A DNA stretch of 64,000 bases from Comamonadaceae bacterium 2FH (GCA_005503335.1 SCMQ01000018.1:25048-89047), one strand, 5' to 3'; positions 1 to 8,926 are shown, counted from the first letter of the stretch. Translations and numbers: made by a program. Notes: generated by a model not told the origin, from the letters alone.

Positions 1-1
1 G

Positions 2-214
2 TTCGGCATCTTCATCGTGCTGATGTGCGAGCTGGGCCTGATCACGCCGCCGGTGGGCATGAACCTGTTCGTGGTGCACGGCATCCGGCCCGACAAGGGC
101 GGGATACGCGACGCCATGGTCGGCGCCGTTCCCTATGTCGTGATCATGATCCTGTTCACGCTCCTGCTGATCGTCGTGCCGGGCCTGGCCACCTGGTTGC
201 CCGGAAAGATGTGA
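2..214 (+). CDS. TRAP transporter large permease (DctM-type), C-terminal end only
   Basis: The reading frame is open from the first complete codon and ends at a TGA, giving about 70 residues. The visible part has the typical last segments of a DctM subunit: a hydrophobic helix, then an ITPPVGMNLFV motif, a short loop and a final membrane helix (VVIMILFTLLLIVV). DctM forms the membrane channel of sodium-driven TRAP carboxylate importers. The amidase starts 10 bp downstream, so the two are probably co-transcribed and the imported compound may be an amide or its acid. The rest of the gene and its DctP/DctQ partners lie outside the window. Confidence 0.85.
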   Translation, partial: FGIFIVLMCELGLITPPVGMNLFVVHGIRPDKGGIRDAMVGAVPYVVIMILFTLLLIVVPGLATWLPGKM

Positions 215-224
215 GGCCCGGCCG

Positions 225-1628
225 ATGAGCGAAACCCTTTGGCAACTGCCGGCCAGCGAGCTGCAGCGGCGCTACCGCGAGGGCTGCCTCTCGCCGGTGG
301 CGGTCACGCAGGCCGTGTTGGCGCGCATGGACGCGGTGAACCCGCGCATCAATGCCGTGGTGGCGCGGCGCGACGACGCGGTGCTGGCCGAGGCCAAGGC
401 GTCGGCGCGGCGCCATGCCGAGGGCCGGCCGCTGTCGCTGCTGGACGGCGTGCCGCTCACGGTGAAGGACAGCCTGTACAGCGCCGACCTGCCGACCACC
501 TGCGGCACGGCGGCGCTGCGCGAGCACGATCCCGGCCACGACGAGCTGGCCGCCGGCCGGGCGCGCGCCGGCGGCGCCCTGATCGTGGGCAAGACCAACG
601 TGCCCGAGTTCGCCAACGACGGCTACACGGCCAACCCGCTGTTCGGCGTCACCGGCAACCCCTGGGCCCCGGATCTCACGCCTGGCGGCTCCAGCGGCGG
701 CGCGGTGGCGGCCGTGGCAGCCGGCATGGGGCCGCTGGCGATCGCGCAGGACGGCGGCGGCTCGATCCGCCGCCCGGCCTCGCACACCGGGCTGGTGGGC
801 CTCAAGCCCTCGCTCAGCGCCTGGCCGCGCGAGCACCAGCTGCCCGGCCTGCTGCTCGACTTCGACTGCATAGGCCCGGTGGCGCGCACGGTGGCCGACG
901 CGCGCCTGCTGTTCCAGGCGCTGCGCGGCCCCTCCTGGGTCGACCGTTCCTCGATGGCGGCGGCCTGGGCGGCGGCGCAGCCGCGGCGCACGGGTCCGCT
1001 GCGCGTGCTCTACGTCGAGCGCCTGAACGCAAACCCGCTGGACCCGCAGATCGCCCTCAGCTGCCTGCACGCCGCGCAGCAGCTGGCCAGGCTGGGCCAC
1101 CGTGTCGAGCCTGGTGAACTGCCGCTGGACCTGCGCTTCATGATGGAGGCCTGGCCGCAGATCGGCCAGGTGGGCCTGGCCGCCATGTTCGACCAGCACC
1201 CCGACTGGGAAGCCCAGGCCAGCCCCAAGTACCGCGAGGCAGCCGAGGCCGGCCGCCGCGTCTCGGGCGCGCGCCTCTGGCAGATCATGGAAGCGGTGCG
1301 GCGCCTGCGCCGCGAAAGCGCCGCGCTGTTCGAGCGCGTCGACCTGATCGTGATGCCCGCCGCCGCCGCGCTGCCCTGGGCGGCTCACGACGCCTATCCC
1401 ACGGTGATCGATGGCCAGCCGGTCGGACCGCGCGGCCATGCCGCCTACACCGGCTGGGTCAACGCCGCCGGCCTGCCGGGGCTGGCGCTGCCGGCTGCGC
1501 CCTCGCGCGAGGGGCTGCCGATCGGCATCCAGATCATCGGCCCCTACGGCAGCGACGACGCGCTGCTGGACCTGGGCGAGGCCTACGAGGCGCAGGCACC
1601 CTGGGCCGTGCGCTGGCCAGCCCTGTGA
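225..1628 (+). CDS. Amidase signature family hydrolase
   Basis: This is a 467-residue amidase of normal family length. The Ser-cisSer-Lys triad can be placed as K81 (in LTVKDS), S156 (in PGGSSGG) and S180 (in DGGGSIRRPA). Such enzymes hydrolyse a carboxamide to the acid and ammonia in the cytoplasm. The specific substrate cannot be told; GatA is unlikely because no gatB or gatC is present. It follows the TRAP permease by 10 bp on the same strand. It converges on the hydratase gene, with a GC-rich palindrome between them. Confidence 0.88.
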   Translation: MSETLWQLPASELQRRYREGCLSPVAVTQAVLARMDAVNPRINAVVARRDDAVLAEAKASARRHAEGRPLSLLDGVPLTVKDSLYSADLPTTCGTAALREHDPGHDELAAGRARAGGALIVGKTNVPEFANDGYTANPLFGVTGNPWAPDLTPGGSSGGAVAAVAAGMGPLAIAQDGGGSIRRPASHTGLVGLKPSLSAWPREHQLPGLLLDFDCIGPVARTVADARLLFQALRGPSWVDRSSMAAAWAAAQPRRTGPLRVLYVERLNANPLDPQIALSCLHAAQQLARLGHRVEPGELPLDLRFMMEAWPQIGQVGLAAMFDQHPDWEAQASPKYREAAEAGRRVSGARLWQIMEAVRRLRRESAALFERVDLIVMPAAAALPWAAHDAYPTVIDGQPVGPRGHAAYTGWVNAAGLPGLALPAAPSREGLPIGIQIIGPYGSDDALLDLGEAYEAQAPWAVRWPAL

Positions 1629-1641
1629 GCCGGGCCGGATC

Positions 1642-1657
1642 GGGCGCCGCGGCGCCC
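1642..1657. terminator. Candidate bidirectional terminator hairpin
   Basis: A perfect 16-nt palindrome (GGGCGCCG/CGGCGCCC) lies between the convergent stop codons of the amidase and the hydratase. It is followed on the plus strand by a pyrimidine-rich run (GTTCCCTTTCTCC). The U-tract is weak, so this rests on position and symmetry only. Confidence 0.45.
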
Positions 1658-1675
1658 GTTCCCTTTCTCCTTGCC

Positions 1676-2446
1676 CTACAGCTGCACGCCGGCTTCGCCT
1701 ATGCCGTCGAAGCGGGCCGTGACGAGGTCGCCGGCACGGGCCTCGAGGATGCCCACCCAGGTGCCGGTGGTGACCACGCTGCCTGCGGGCAGGGTCTGGC
1801 CCTCGCGCGTGGCGTGGCGCAGCCATTGCGGCAGCAGCCACGCCGGGTCGCCCAGCGAATGGCTGCCGCGGCGCACCACCTCGGGCTGGGTGCCGATCTG
1901 CACGCGGCAGATCTGCTGCGACCAGTCCCGCGGCGCATAAGGCAGCCAGTCGCCCAGCACCAGCGCGCCGTGCGACTGCAGGTCCGCCAGCTTGCACAGG
2001 GCCGGCGCATCCAGGCCCTGGGCCCAGCGCGAATCCACGATCTCGATAGCCACCGTCATCGCGTCGACCAGCTGAGCCGCCGTCTCGGGCGTGAGCGCTG
2101 CGGCCTGCTCGCGGTCCACGGGCCGGGCCAGGCGCAGCGCGATCTCGGCCTCGATGCCGCGCAGCCGGAACGGCCAGCGGCTGGCCTCGGCCGGGCTGCG
2201 CCACACGCCCGCGGTCGGCAGCGGCGCATGGGTCAGGACCGAATCGCGGCCCGGGCCGCCGGACTTCCAGTGCGGCGGCGCGTCGCCGCCGAACCAGCCC
2301 AACGCCTCGCCGCAGGCGCGCTGCACCGCGTACGCGGTCTCGGCATCGGGCAGCGATCCGGCCAGGCCTTCAGCGTCGGCGGCGGGGCCGTCGGCGCGCG
2401 CCTGCACAAGGGCCGAGACGAGGGCATCGAGGGAGGGCGTGGGCAT
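1676..2446 (-). CDS. 2-keto-4-pentenoate hydratase-like protein (FAH superfamily)
   Basis: A protein of about 256 residues with the layout of MhpD/TesE-type hydratases: an N-terminal helical part, then GIEAEIALRLARP, where the two acidic residues usually bind a divalent metal, and VAIEIVDSRW. It ends in a beta-rich region with the typical TTGTWVGI segment. These enzymes add water to 2-hydroxypenta-2,4-dienoate-like products of ring cleavage. I chose the ATG at 2446 because its length and first residues fit the family; an upstream in-frame ATG at 2497 adds 17 unconserved residues. Neither start has a strong ribosome binding site. It is divergent from the PuuE-like gene. Its exact substrate is not known. 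Confidence 0.8.
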   Translation of the reverse strand: MPTPSLDALVSALVQARADGPAADAEGLAGSLPDAETAYAVQRACGEALGWFGGDAPPHWKSGGPGRDSVLTHAPLPTAGVWRSPAEASRWPFRLRGIEAEIALRLARPVDREQAAALTPETAAQLVDAMTVAIEIVDSRWAQGLDAPALCKLADLQSHGALVLGDWLPYAPRDWSQQICRVQIGTQPEVVRRGSHSLGDPAWLLPQWLRHATREGQTLPAGSVVTTGTWVGILEARAGDLVTARFDGIGEAGVQL

Positions 2447-2533
2447 GGAGGAAGGTCCTGTGTCTGTGGTTGAAACATTCGATTCTGGCCGCCCCATAGC
2501 GGGCGGAGAAGCTCATTTTGCTGGAGGACTGTC

Positions 2534-3445
2534 ATGACGTTCAGTTTGCCAATCCATACCCGCCGCTTCGGCGACGGCCGCAGCCACCACGAGGGCCTGC
2601 GCTGGCCGGGCGGAGCCGGCCTGGCGGTCTCGTTCGTGCTCAACATCGAGGAGGGCGCCGAACTCTCGCTCTCGGCCGGCGACGAGCGCAACGAGGCTGT
2701 GCACGAGGTGCGGCACGAGATCCGGGGCGTGCCCGACTTCTGTATGGAAACCCATTTCGAATACGGGCCGCGGGCCGGCTACCGCCGCGTGGTGCAGCGC
2801 TTTGCCGACCTGGGCTGGCCGCTGACGCTCAACTGCTGCGGGCGCGCGCTCGAGGCCACGCCCTGGGTCGCCGACGATGCGCGCAGGCACGGCTTCGAGA
2901 TCTGCGCGCACGGCTGGCGCTGGGAGTCGCCTGCCGGCATGGACGAGGCCACCGAGCGCGCCCAGATCGCGCGCACCGTCGCGACCATAGAGCGCCTGTG
3001 GGGCCGACCGCCGGTGGGCTGGCACAGCAAGTCCTCGCGCTCGGTCCACACGCGCAGCCTGCAACAGGAGCATGGCGGCTTCCTCTACGACAGCGACGAC
3101 TACGGCGGCGACCTGCCCTACTGCCTGCCGCGCGCCGACGGGGGGCAGCATGTGGTGCTGCCCTATGCCTTCGACACCAACGACATGCGCTTCTTCGATC
3201 AGCCCGCCTTCGTGCGCGGCGCCGATTTCGCCGCCTACGTGGGCGACGCCATCGATCAGCTGCTGGTCGAATCCGAGCAGGCGCCGCGCATGCTGACCAT
3301 AGGCCTGCACACGCGCATCATCGGCCGGCCCGCGCGCATCGGTGGTCTCGATGCGGTGCTGGCCCGGCTGCGCGGCCTGGGGCAGCGGGTCTGGATCGCG
3401 CGGCGCGAGGACATCGCGCGCCACTGGCTGGCGCTGACGGGCTGA
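2534..3445 (+). CDS. PuuE-like polysaccharide deacetylase family protein
   Basis: A 303-residue NodB-fold protein. The opening (VSFVLNIEEGAE), CAHGWRW and GWHSKSS segments match the PuuE-like branch, which includes cofactor-free allantoinases and related amide hydrolases, rather than chitin deacetylases. There is no signal peptide, so it should act in the cytoplasm. A good ribosome binding site (TGGAGGA) precedes the ATG. Allantoin hydrolysis would fit the glyoxylate genes 12 kb away, but it is not next to ureide genes. It shares a divergent promoter region with the hydratase, and the amidase is close by, so another C-N substrate is equally possible. Confidence 0.75.
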   Translation: MTFSLPIHTRRFGDGRSHHEGLRWPGGAGLAVSFVLNIEEGAELSLSAGDERNEAVHEVRHEIRGVPDFCMETHFEYGPRAGYRRVVQRFADLGWPLTLNCCGRALEATPWVADDARRHGFEICAHGWRWESPAGMDEATERAQIARTVATIERLWGRPPVGWHSKSSRSVHTRSLQQEHGGFLYDSDDYGGDLPYCLPRADGGQHVVLPYAFDTNDMRFFDQPAFVRGADFAAYVGDAIDQLLVESEQAPRMLTIGLHTRIIGRPARIGGLDAVLARLRGLGQRVWIARREDIARHWLALTG

Positions 3446-3526
3446 GAACCATTTCTTTCATGCGGTACTGGAGCCGGAGCGGCGCGGGCACAATATCGCC
3501 CGTTTCTTACTTCCAGGAACCCCTCC

Positions 3527-4291
3527 ATGCCGCAATTGCATTTCGTTCGCCAAGGCCAAGGCCCGCTCGTTGTACTCAGCCATGCCCTCGGCTGTGACCT
3601 GAGCATGTGGGACGGCCTCGCCGCCGTCCTGCAGGACCGCTATACCGTGCTGCGCTACGACCACCGCGGCCACGGCCGCTCGCCATCCAATGACGCCCCC
3701 TTCACGATCGCGGACTTGGCCGATGATGCCGCCGCGCTGATCCGCGCCCAAGCGACGGAGCCGGTGCATTTCGTCGGCCTGTCATTGGGCGGCATGACCG
3801 CGCAGGCGCTCGGCGCGCGCCATCCGCAACTGGTGCGCAGCCTGACCATCGCCAACTCGGCCAGCCACTACGACGCGGCTGCCCGCACCTTGTGGCAGGC
3901 ACGCATCGACACCGTGCAGACGCTGGGCATGGCCGCGATCTCCGAGGGCGCGATGCAGCGGTGGTTCACGCCCGAGTTCCGCGATGTCCAGGGCCGGGCC
4001 CAGGTGGCGGCTTTGCGCACGGTGCTGGAGGCCACCGCGCCGCAGCCCTACGCCGCCGCCTGCGCAGCGGTCGCGCAAATCGCGCTCGACGCCGACAACG
4101 CCCGCATCGGCACGCCGGCGCTCGTGATCGCCGGCAGCCGCGACGAGGCTACCCCGCCCGAGATGTCCGAGACCATCGCCCAGGCGATCCCGAACGCCCG
4201 GCTGCGGAGCCTGGACGCCGCCCACCTGAGCGCGGTGGAGCAGCCTGAAGCCTTCGCCCGCCTGCTCACCGAGTTCTGGGCCACGCTGTAG
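3527..4291 (+). CDS. Alpha/beta hydrolase, 3-oxoadipate enol-lactonase-like
   Basis: This 254-residue alpha/beta hydrolase has the nucleophile elbow GLSLGG (S86), an acidic residue in GSRDEATPP and a C-terminal histidine in DAAHLS, which complete the triad. Length and sequence around the elbow match PcaD/CatD enol-lactonases, which open 3-oxoadipate enol-lactone to 3-oxoadipate. CatB and CatC, which make that lactone, are encoded just past the LysR gene, so the three would cover consecutive steps. The gene is transcribed toward the LysR gene and is not in the catBC operon. General esterase activity cannot be excluded. Confidence 0.75.
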   Translation: MPQLHFVRQGQGPLVVLSHALGCDLSMWDGLAAVLQDRYTVLRYDHRGHGRSPSNDAPFTIADLADDAAALIRAQATEPVHFVGLSLGGMTAQALGARHPQLVRSLTIANSASHYDAAARTLWQARIDTVQTLGMAAISEGAMQRWFTPEFRDVQGRAQVAALRTVLEATAPQPYAAACAAVAQIALDADNARIGTPALVIAGSRDEATPPEMSETIAQAIPNARLRSLDAAHLSAVEQPEAFARLLTEFWATL

Positions 4292-4314
4292 GACAGAAGG
4301 AAGGCGTGTCGCGC

Positions 4315-5193
4315 TCAGCGCAGCGGCGTGGCGCGCAGCAAGGCGGCGAACTCGCGCGCAGCGGCGCTGCGTGAGGCGCCGCGCCGCCACAGCAGGCCGG
4401 CATGCCGCACCATCTGCGGCGCGGTCAGGGCGATCGCCCGCAAGTCCGGCGCCTGCCGCGCCGCGCGTTCGGGCACGATGCTGGCCAGGTCGCCGCAGCG
4501 GCACACGCCGAGCAGCGCCTCCACCGACTCCATCTCCACCCTCACCCAGGGCGCCACGCCGGCCTGGCGCAGGCTGTCGTCGATCAGGCGCCGGGTGGCG
4601 AAATTGCGCGACAGCAGCGCCAGCGGCACGCCCGCCAGCTGGCGCAGTGGCAGGCTGCGCCGGCCCGCCAGCGCATGCGGCGGACCCACCACCAACAGCA
4701 TGCGCTCGTCGAACAGCGGCTCGGTTTCTATCTCCTCGTGCGCGGCCGGATGGAAGGCGATGCCCAGGTCGAGTTCACCGCGCAGCAGCTGCTCCTCGAT
4801 CGGGCCGGCACGCAGGTCGCGCACCTCGACCGTCACCTTGGGATAACGCTGGCTGAACGCCGCAACCGTCGCCGGCACCACGGTGTTCAGGAAGGTGGGG
4901 AACGCGCCCACGGTCAGCTTGCCGGCCTGCAGGCCACTCAAGTCGGCTAGCGCCATGCGCCCGGCCTCGATTTCCTTCAGCGCCCGCATCGCATGCACGC
5001 GGAACTCGGCGCCCGCCTGGGACAGCTTCAGGCCCCGCCCCAAGCGGTGGAACAGCGGCACGCCCAGTTCGTCCTCCAGCTGACGCAGCCCATGCGACAG
5101 CGTGGACTGCGTCACGAACAGGTTCTGCGCGGACTGCGTCAGATGCTCGGTAGCGGCCAAGTCAAGAAAGTAGCGCAGTTGGCGGATTTCCAT
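4315..5193 (-). CDS. LysR-family regulator, probable activator of catBC
   Basis: A 292-residue LysR protein: the N-terminal winged helix-turn-helix (residues 1-60, with LTQSAQNLFVTQSTLSHGLR as the core) is followed by a periplasmic-binding-protein-like effector domain. It is divergent from catB, the classical arrangement in which cis,cis-muconate is the inducer. A 19-bp palindrome in the shared intergenic region is a good binding site. It may be called CatR/CatM-like by context. The sequence is also close to generic CynR-like regulators, so the effector is inferred. Confidence 0.85.
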   Translation of the reverse strand: MEIRQLRYFLDLAATEHLTQSAQNLFVTQSTLSHGLRQLEDELGVPLFHRLGRGLKLSQAGAEFRVHAMRALKEIEAGRMALADLSGLQAGKLTVGAFPTFLNTVVPATVAAFSQRYPKVTVEVRDLRAGPIEEQLLRGELDLGIAFHPAAHEEIETEPLFDERMLLVVGPPHALAGRRSLPLRQLAGVPLALLSRNFATRRLIDDSLRQAGVAPWVRVEMESVEALLGVCRCGDLASIVPERAARQAPDLRAIALTAPQMVRHAGLLWRRGASRSAAAREFAALLRATPLR

Positions 5194-5212
5194 GCGCCGA
5201 TCCTAGCGCTTT

Positions 5213-5252
5213 CATTCGATGTCATCGAATGATTTCTGGGAAATAAATCATT
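5213..5252. promoter_or_regulatory. Candidate LysR operator: two inverted repeats in the lysR-catB divergon
   Basis: Two inverted repeats share bases. CATTCGAT-GTC-ATCGAATG (5213-5231) is perfect over 8+8 nt, and AATGATTT-N9-AAATCATT (5228-5235/5245-5252) is perfect over 8+8 nt. They lie 20-60 bp from the LysR start codon and about 70-100 bp upstream of the catB start, where recognition and activation sites of LysR regulators usually sit. The DNA here is AT-rich compared with the coding regions. Confidence 0.7.
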
Positions 5253-5318
5253 GGAAAAGCGTCGCCACCCAGCTTACGCTTGGCGCCTCTTTCACTCGCA
5301 CGCACCGAGGCCAAGCCC

Positions 5319-6503
5319 ATGACGGGTCGTTTTTCCATCGAGCGCATCGAAGCGCGCATTCTGGACATCCCCACCATCCGTCCGCACAAGCTGTCGTTCG
5401 GCACCATCAACCACCAAAGCCCCGTCATTGTGCAGCTCTGGCTTGCGGACGGCGCCACCGGCTTCGGCGAGGCAGCCACCATCGGCGGTCCGTCGTGGAA
5501 CGAGGAGTCGCCCGAGAGCATCCTGCACGCCGTCAACGCCTACCTGGCACCGGTGCTGCTGGGCCAGGACGGCGGCGGCTTCGGTGCCGCACTGGCGCGC
5601 ATGGATGCCGCCTGCAAGGGCAACGCCTTCGCCAAGAGCGCGGTGGAAATGGCGCTGATCGATGCCGTGGCCCGCAGTCTGAACCTGCCGGCCTGGCAGC
5701 TGCTCGGCGGCAAGCGCCACCAGAGCCTGCCCCTGGCCTGGACCCTGGCCAGCGGCGACGTGGGGCGTGACCTGGAGGAGGCCCAATTGCGCCTGGAGCA
5801 GCGGCGCCACCGCATCTTCAAGATGAAAATCGGCGCACGCACGCCCGAGCAGGACGTGGCGCATGTCGCCCAGATCGCGCGCGGCCTCGCGGGCCGCGCC
5901 ACGCTGACGGTCGACGTGAACCAGGCCTGGGACGGCCCAACCGCGCGCCGCTACCTGCCACAACTCATCGACGCCGGCGTCTCCCTGATCGAGCAGCCGG
6001 TGGCCAAGTGGAACGTGGAGGCGCTCAAGACCCTGAGTGCCACGCTGGGCGACCGCGCCAGCATCATGGCCGACGAGACCGTGTGCACGCTGCAGGACGC
6101 GATGGCGCTGACCCGCGCCCAGGCCAGCCATGTGTTCTCGCTCAAGGTGGCCAAGCACGGCGGCCTGCTGCGCACGCGCCAGGTGGCGGCGGTCGCCGAG
6201 GCGGCCGACATCGGCTGGTACGGCGGAACCATGCTCGAAACCTCGATCGGCAGCGCCGCATCGGCGCATGTGTTCTCGACCTTGGGCCCGCAGCACCACG
6301 GCTGCGAGTTGTTCGGCCCCCAGCTTCTGGTGGACGACATCGTCACCGAGCGCATGCCGATCCGGGACTTCGAACTGCAGCTGCCCGACGGCCCCGGCTT
6401 CGGTGTGGAGGTGGACCGGGCCCAGCTGGAGCGATTCGACCGCGCCCGCGCCGGCCTCACGCCCGTGCACATCGACTTCGGCCAACGCGCCGGCACTCCT
6501 TGA
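5319..6503 (+). CDS. catB: Muconate cycloisomerase family enzyme
   Basis: A 394-residue enolase-superfamily protein of the MLE subgroup. The catalytic KMK motif is at K168/K170. The three metal ligands are D199, E225 and D252, and the opposite-face lysine is K276 in LKVAKHGG. CatB converts cis,cis-muconate to muconolactone in the ortho-cleavage (beta-ketoadipate) pathway. An earlier in-frame ATG exists at 5280. The start at 5319 has a GAGG upstream, and the protein there begins like other family members. catC follows 11 bp downstream, which supports muconate rather than a dipeptide-epimerase role. No catA (catechol dioxygenase) is in the window. Confidence 0.87.
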   Translation: MTGRFSIERIEARILDIPTIRPHKLSFGTINHQSPVIVQLWLADGATGFGEAATIGGPSWNEESPESILHAVNAYLAPVLLGQDGGGFGAALARMDAACKGNAFAKSAVEMALIDAVARSLNLPAWQLLGGKRHQSLPLAWTLASGDVGRDLEEAQLRLEQRRHRIFKMKIGARTPEQDVAHVAQIARGLAGRATLTVDVNQAWDGPTARRYLPQLIDAGVSLIEQPVAKWNVEALKTLSATLGDRASIMADETVCTLQDAMALTRAQASHVFSLKVAKHGGLLRTRQVAAVAEAADIGWYGGTMLETSIGSAASAHVFSTLGPQHHGCELFGPQLLVDDIVTERMPIRDFELQLPDGPGFGVEVDRAQLERFDRARAGLTPVHIDFGQRAGTP

Positions 6504-6514
6504 GGAGCAAGACC

Positions 6515-6793
6515 ATGCTGTTTTTGGTTCGCATGGATGTGAACATCCCCCATGACCTGCCCGAGGCGCAGGCCAATGAGATCAAGGCGCGCGAGAAGGC
6601 CTACGCGCAGGAGCTGCAGCGCGACGGCCGCTGGCGTCACCTGTGGCGCGTGGTCGGCGAATACGCCAACTACAGCGTGTTCGACGTCGCCTCCAACGAC
6701 GAGCTGCACGCCCTGCTGTCGCAGCTGCCGCTGTTCCCCTACATGAAGATCCACGTCACCCCGCTGGCGCAGCACCCCTCCGCCATCGCCTGA
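6515..6793 (+). CDS. catC: Muconolactone delta-isomerase
   Basis: A 92-residue protein matching the size and sequence pattern of CatC: it starts MLFLVRMDVNIPHDLP and has the core LWRVVGEYANYSVFDV. CatC isomerises muconolactone to 3-oxoadipate enol-lactone as a ring-shaped decamer. A ribosome binding site (TTGAGGAGCAAG) lies just upstream of the ATG. It directly follows catB and precedes a Bug receptor by 26 bp, so all three are likely one transcript. Confidence 0.93.
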   Translation: MLFLVRMDVNIPHDLPEAQANEIKAREKAYAQELQRDGRWRHLWRVVGEYANYSVFDVASNDELHALLSQLPLFPYMKIHVTPLAQHPSAIA

Positions 6794-6819
6794 GCCCCCT
6801 CACCCCTGGAGACAAGACC

Positions 6820-7797
6820 ATGACCCTGAAACTGTGGGCGGCGCTGGCCGCCGGCTTGACCCTGAACACCGCCGTCCTGGCGCAAGCACCCGCCATCGAC
6901 TGGCCCGCCAAGCCCATCCGCTGGGTGGTGCCCTTCCCGCCCGGCGGCGCGATGGATGCCATCGCCCGCACCCTGGGCGAGAAGGCCGGCAAGACCCTGG
7001 GCCAGCCTCTCGTGATAGAGAACAAGCCGGGCGCCGGCGGCAACATCGGCGCCGAGCTGGTGGCCAAGGCACCCGCCGACGGCTACACGATCATGATCGC
7101 CTCGATCGGAATGGCCACCAACAAGCCGCTCTATGGCAAGCTCAACTACGACCCGATCAAGGACTTCGCGCCGGTGAGCCTGCTGGCCGTGGTGCCCAAC
7201 GTGCTGGTCACCAACGCCACGCAGCCGAACGTGAAGACCGTGGCCGACGTGATCGACGCCGCGCGCAAGGCGCCGGGGAAGCTGACCTACGCCTCGGCGG
7301 GCAACGGCACCTCGATCCACCTGGCCGGCGAGATGTTCACCTCGCTGACCCAGACCGACATGCTGCACGTGCCCTACAAGGGCAGCGGCCCGGCCGTGGC
7401 CGACCTGCTCGGCGGCCAGGTCAACTACATGTTCGACAGCATCACCTCGGCGCGTCCGCACCTGCAGTCGGGCAAGCTGCGGGCCCTGGCCGTGACCACC
7501 GCCAAGCGTTCGCGCACCCTGCCCCAGGTGCCGACCCTGGCCGAGGCCGGCGTGGCGGGGTACGACGTCGCACCCTGGTTCGCCGTGTTCTCCCCGGCCG
7601 GTACGCCCAAACCCGTCATCGCCAAGCTGCATGCGGCTTTGACCGAGGCCATGAAGCAGCCTGACGTGGCGGCACGCTTCGAGACCATCGGCGCCGAGCC
7701 GGTCGGATCCAGCCCGGACGAACTGGCGGCCCACCTGACGCGCGAATCGGCCCGCTGGAGCAAGCTGATCGCCGAACGCGGCATCAAGCTCGACTGA
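6820..7797 (+). CDS. Bug-family (TTT) periplasmic solute receptor
   Basis: A 325-residue tripartite tricarboxylate transporter receptor. A signal peptide runs to about residue 20 (LAAGLTLNTAVLAQA). It is followed by the family hallmark WPAKPIRWVVPFPPGGAMD and by GAGGNIGAELVAKAPADGYT. Such receptors bind a carboxylate or aromatic acid in the periplasm. No TctA/TctB membrane subunits are present, as is common for the expanded Bug family of Burkholderiales. Being in the catBC transcript suggests it senses or carries a benzoate- or muconate-related acid. Confidence 0.9.
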   Translation: MTLKLWAALAAGLTLNTAVLAQAPAIDWPAKPIRWVVPFPPGGAMDAIARTLGEKAGKTLGQPLVIENKPGAGGNIGAELVAKAPADGYTIMIASIGMATNKPLYGKLNYDPIKDFAPVSLLAVVPNVLVTNATQPNVKTVADVIDAARKAPGKLTYASAGNGTSIHLAGEMFTSLTQTDMLHVPYKGSGPAVADLLGGQVNYMFDSITSARPHLQSGKLRALAVTTAKRSRTLPQVPTLAEAGVAGYDVAPWFAVFSPAGTPKPVIAKLHAALTEAMKQPDVAARFETIGAEPVGSSPDELAAHLTRESARWSKLIAERGIKLD

Positions 7798-7825
7798 TAT
7801 TTACAACATCCCCTTTCCTCGTACC

Positions 7826-8800
7826 ATGCACAAACTCTTCAAGCTCATTCTGGCCCTCGGGGCCGCCGCCGCCGCCCACGGGGCCGCCGCCCAGGTCTTC
7901 CCGGCCAAGCCGGTCACGATCGTCGTACCCTACGCGGCGGGCGGCCCGGTCGACAACCTGGCGCGGGCCCTGAGCACCCGCCTGAACAAGGAATGGGGCC
8001 AGCCGGTGCTGGTGCTCAACAAATCCGGCGCCAATGAAATCATCGGGGCCGAGTTCGTCGCCAAGAGCCCGGCGGACGGGTACACCCTGTTCGCCGCCAC
8101 CGAAGCGGCGCTGACCATGAACCCGCACCTGTACCGGAAACTGCCCTACAACCCGGAAAAAGAATTCACCCCGGTCTCGCGCCTGATCAGCGTGCCGATG
8201 GTCTTCTTCGTGCCCCGTAGCTCGAAGGCCAACACTCTGAAGGACTTCGTGCAACTGGCGCGCCAGGCCAAGGACAAACCGATGAGCTACGGCTCTTCCG
8301 GCGCGGGCGGGATCGTGCACCTGCCGCTGGCGATGTTCGCCAAGCAGGAGGGACTGGAGCTGGTGCATGTCCCCTACAAGGGTGCCGCCCCGCTGATCCC
8401 CGAGGTGATCTCCGGACAGGTGGACGCTGCGGTGCTCGGCGTGTCGGTCATCGAGCAGCACGTCAGGGCCGGCAAGCTCAAGGCACTGGCGATCTCGGCG
8501 GATCGGCGCAGCGTCGCGCTGCCCGATGTGCCGACGTTCAAGGAAGCCGGGGTGCAAGAGATCGATGCCGTGTTCAACATCGGCCTCGTGGCGCCTGCCG
8601 GCACCCCGGCCACGGTGGTCGAGCAGATTGCCCGCGACGTGCGGCGCGTCCTGTTGGCCCCCGACTTCCGCAAGACGCAGATCGACGCCTACTCCTACGT
8701 CGCGGTGGGATCGACCCCGGCCGAATACCGGGACTTCCTGCGGCGCGACTCCCAGCTGCAGGCCGAGCGCGTGAAGACATCCGGGGCCACACTGGACTGA
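7826..8800 (+). CDS. Bug-family (TTT) periplasmic solute receptor
   Basis: A 324-residue paralogue of the preceding receptor, clearly diverged, with an alanine-rich signal peptide (residues 1-21) and the Bug motif FPAKPVTIVVPYAAGGPVDN. It starts 28 bp after the previous gene and is probably the last gene of the catBC transcript. Two consecutive, different receptors suggest two related ligands. No cognate permease is seen nearby. Confidence 0.9.
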   Translation: MHKLFKLILALGAAAAAHGAAAQVFPAKPVTIVVPYAAGGPVDNLARALSTRLNKEWGQPVLVLNKSGANEIIGAEFVAKSPADGYTLFAATEAALTMNPHLYRKLPYNPEKEFTPVSRLISVPMVFFVPRSSKANTLKDFVQLARQAKDKPMSYGSSGAGGIVHLPLAMFAKQEGLELVHVPYKGAAPLIPEVISGQVDAAVLGVSVIEQHVRAGKLKALAISADRRSVALPDVPTFKEAGVQEIDAVFNIGLVAPAGTPATVVEQIARDVRRVLLAPDFRKTQIDAYSYVAVGSTPAEYRDFLRRDSQLQAERVKTSGATLD

Positions 8801-8926
8801 ACCTCGCGCCCAGGCCGTGCAGCGCAGCGGAGTCGGTGCGAAGCGCCGACCGCGACGGCATGAACCCCTGCTGGGTACCGCCTGCAGCGGCGCAAGATCC
8901 AGTGCGAAGCAAGGCTCCCATCCTCG

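Noticed and set aside
156..2204. 682-codon open frame antisense to the amidase and hydratase genes
   Set aside because: Long antisense frames are expected in DNA this GC-rich; the translation is arginine/glycine/alanine-rich without any domain, while the sense genes have clear motifs.
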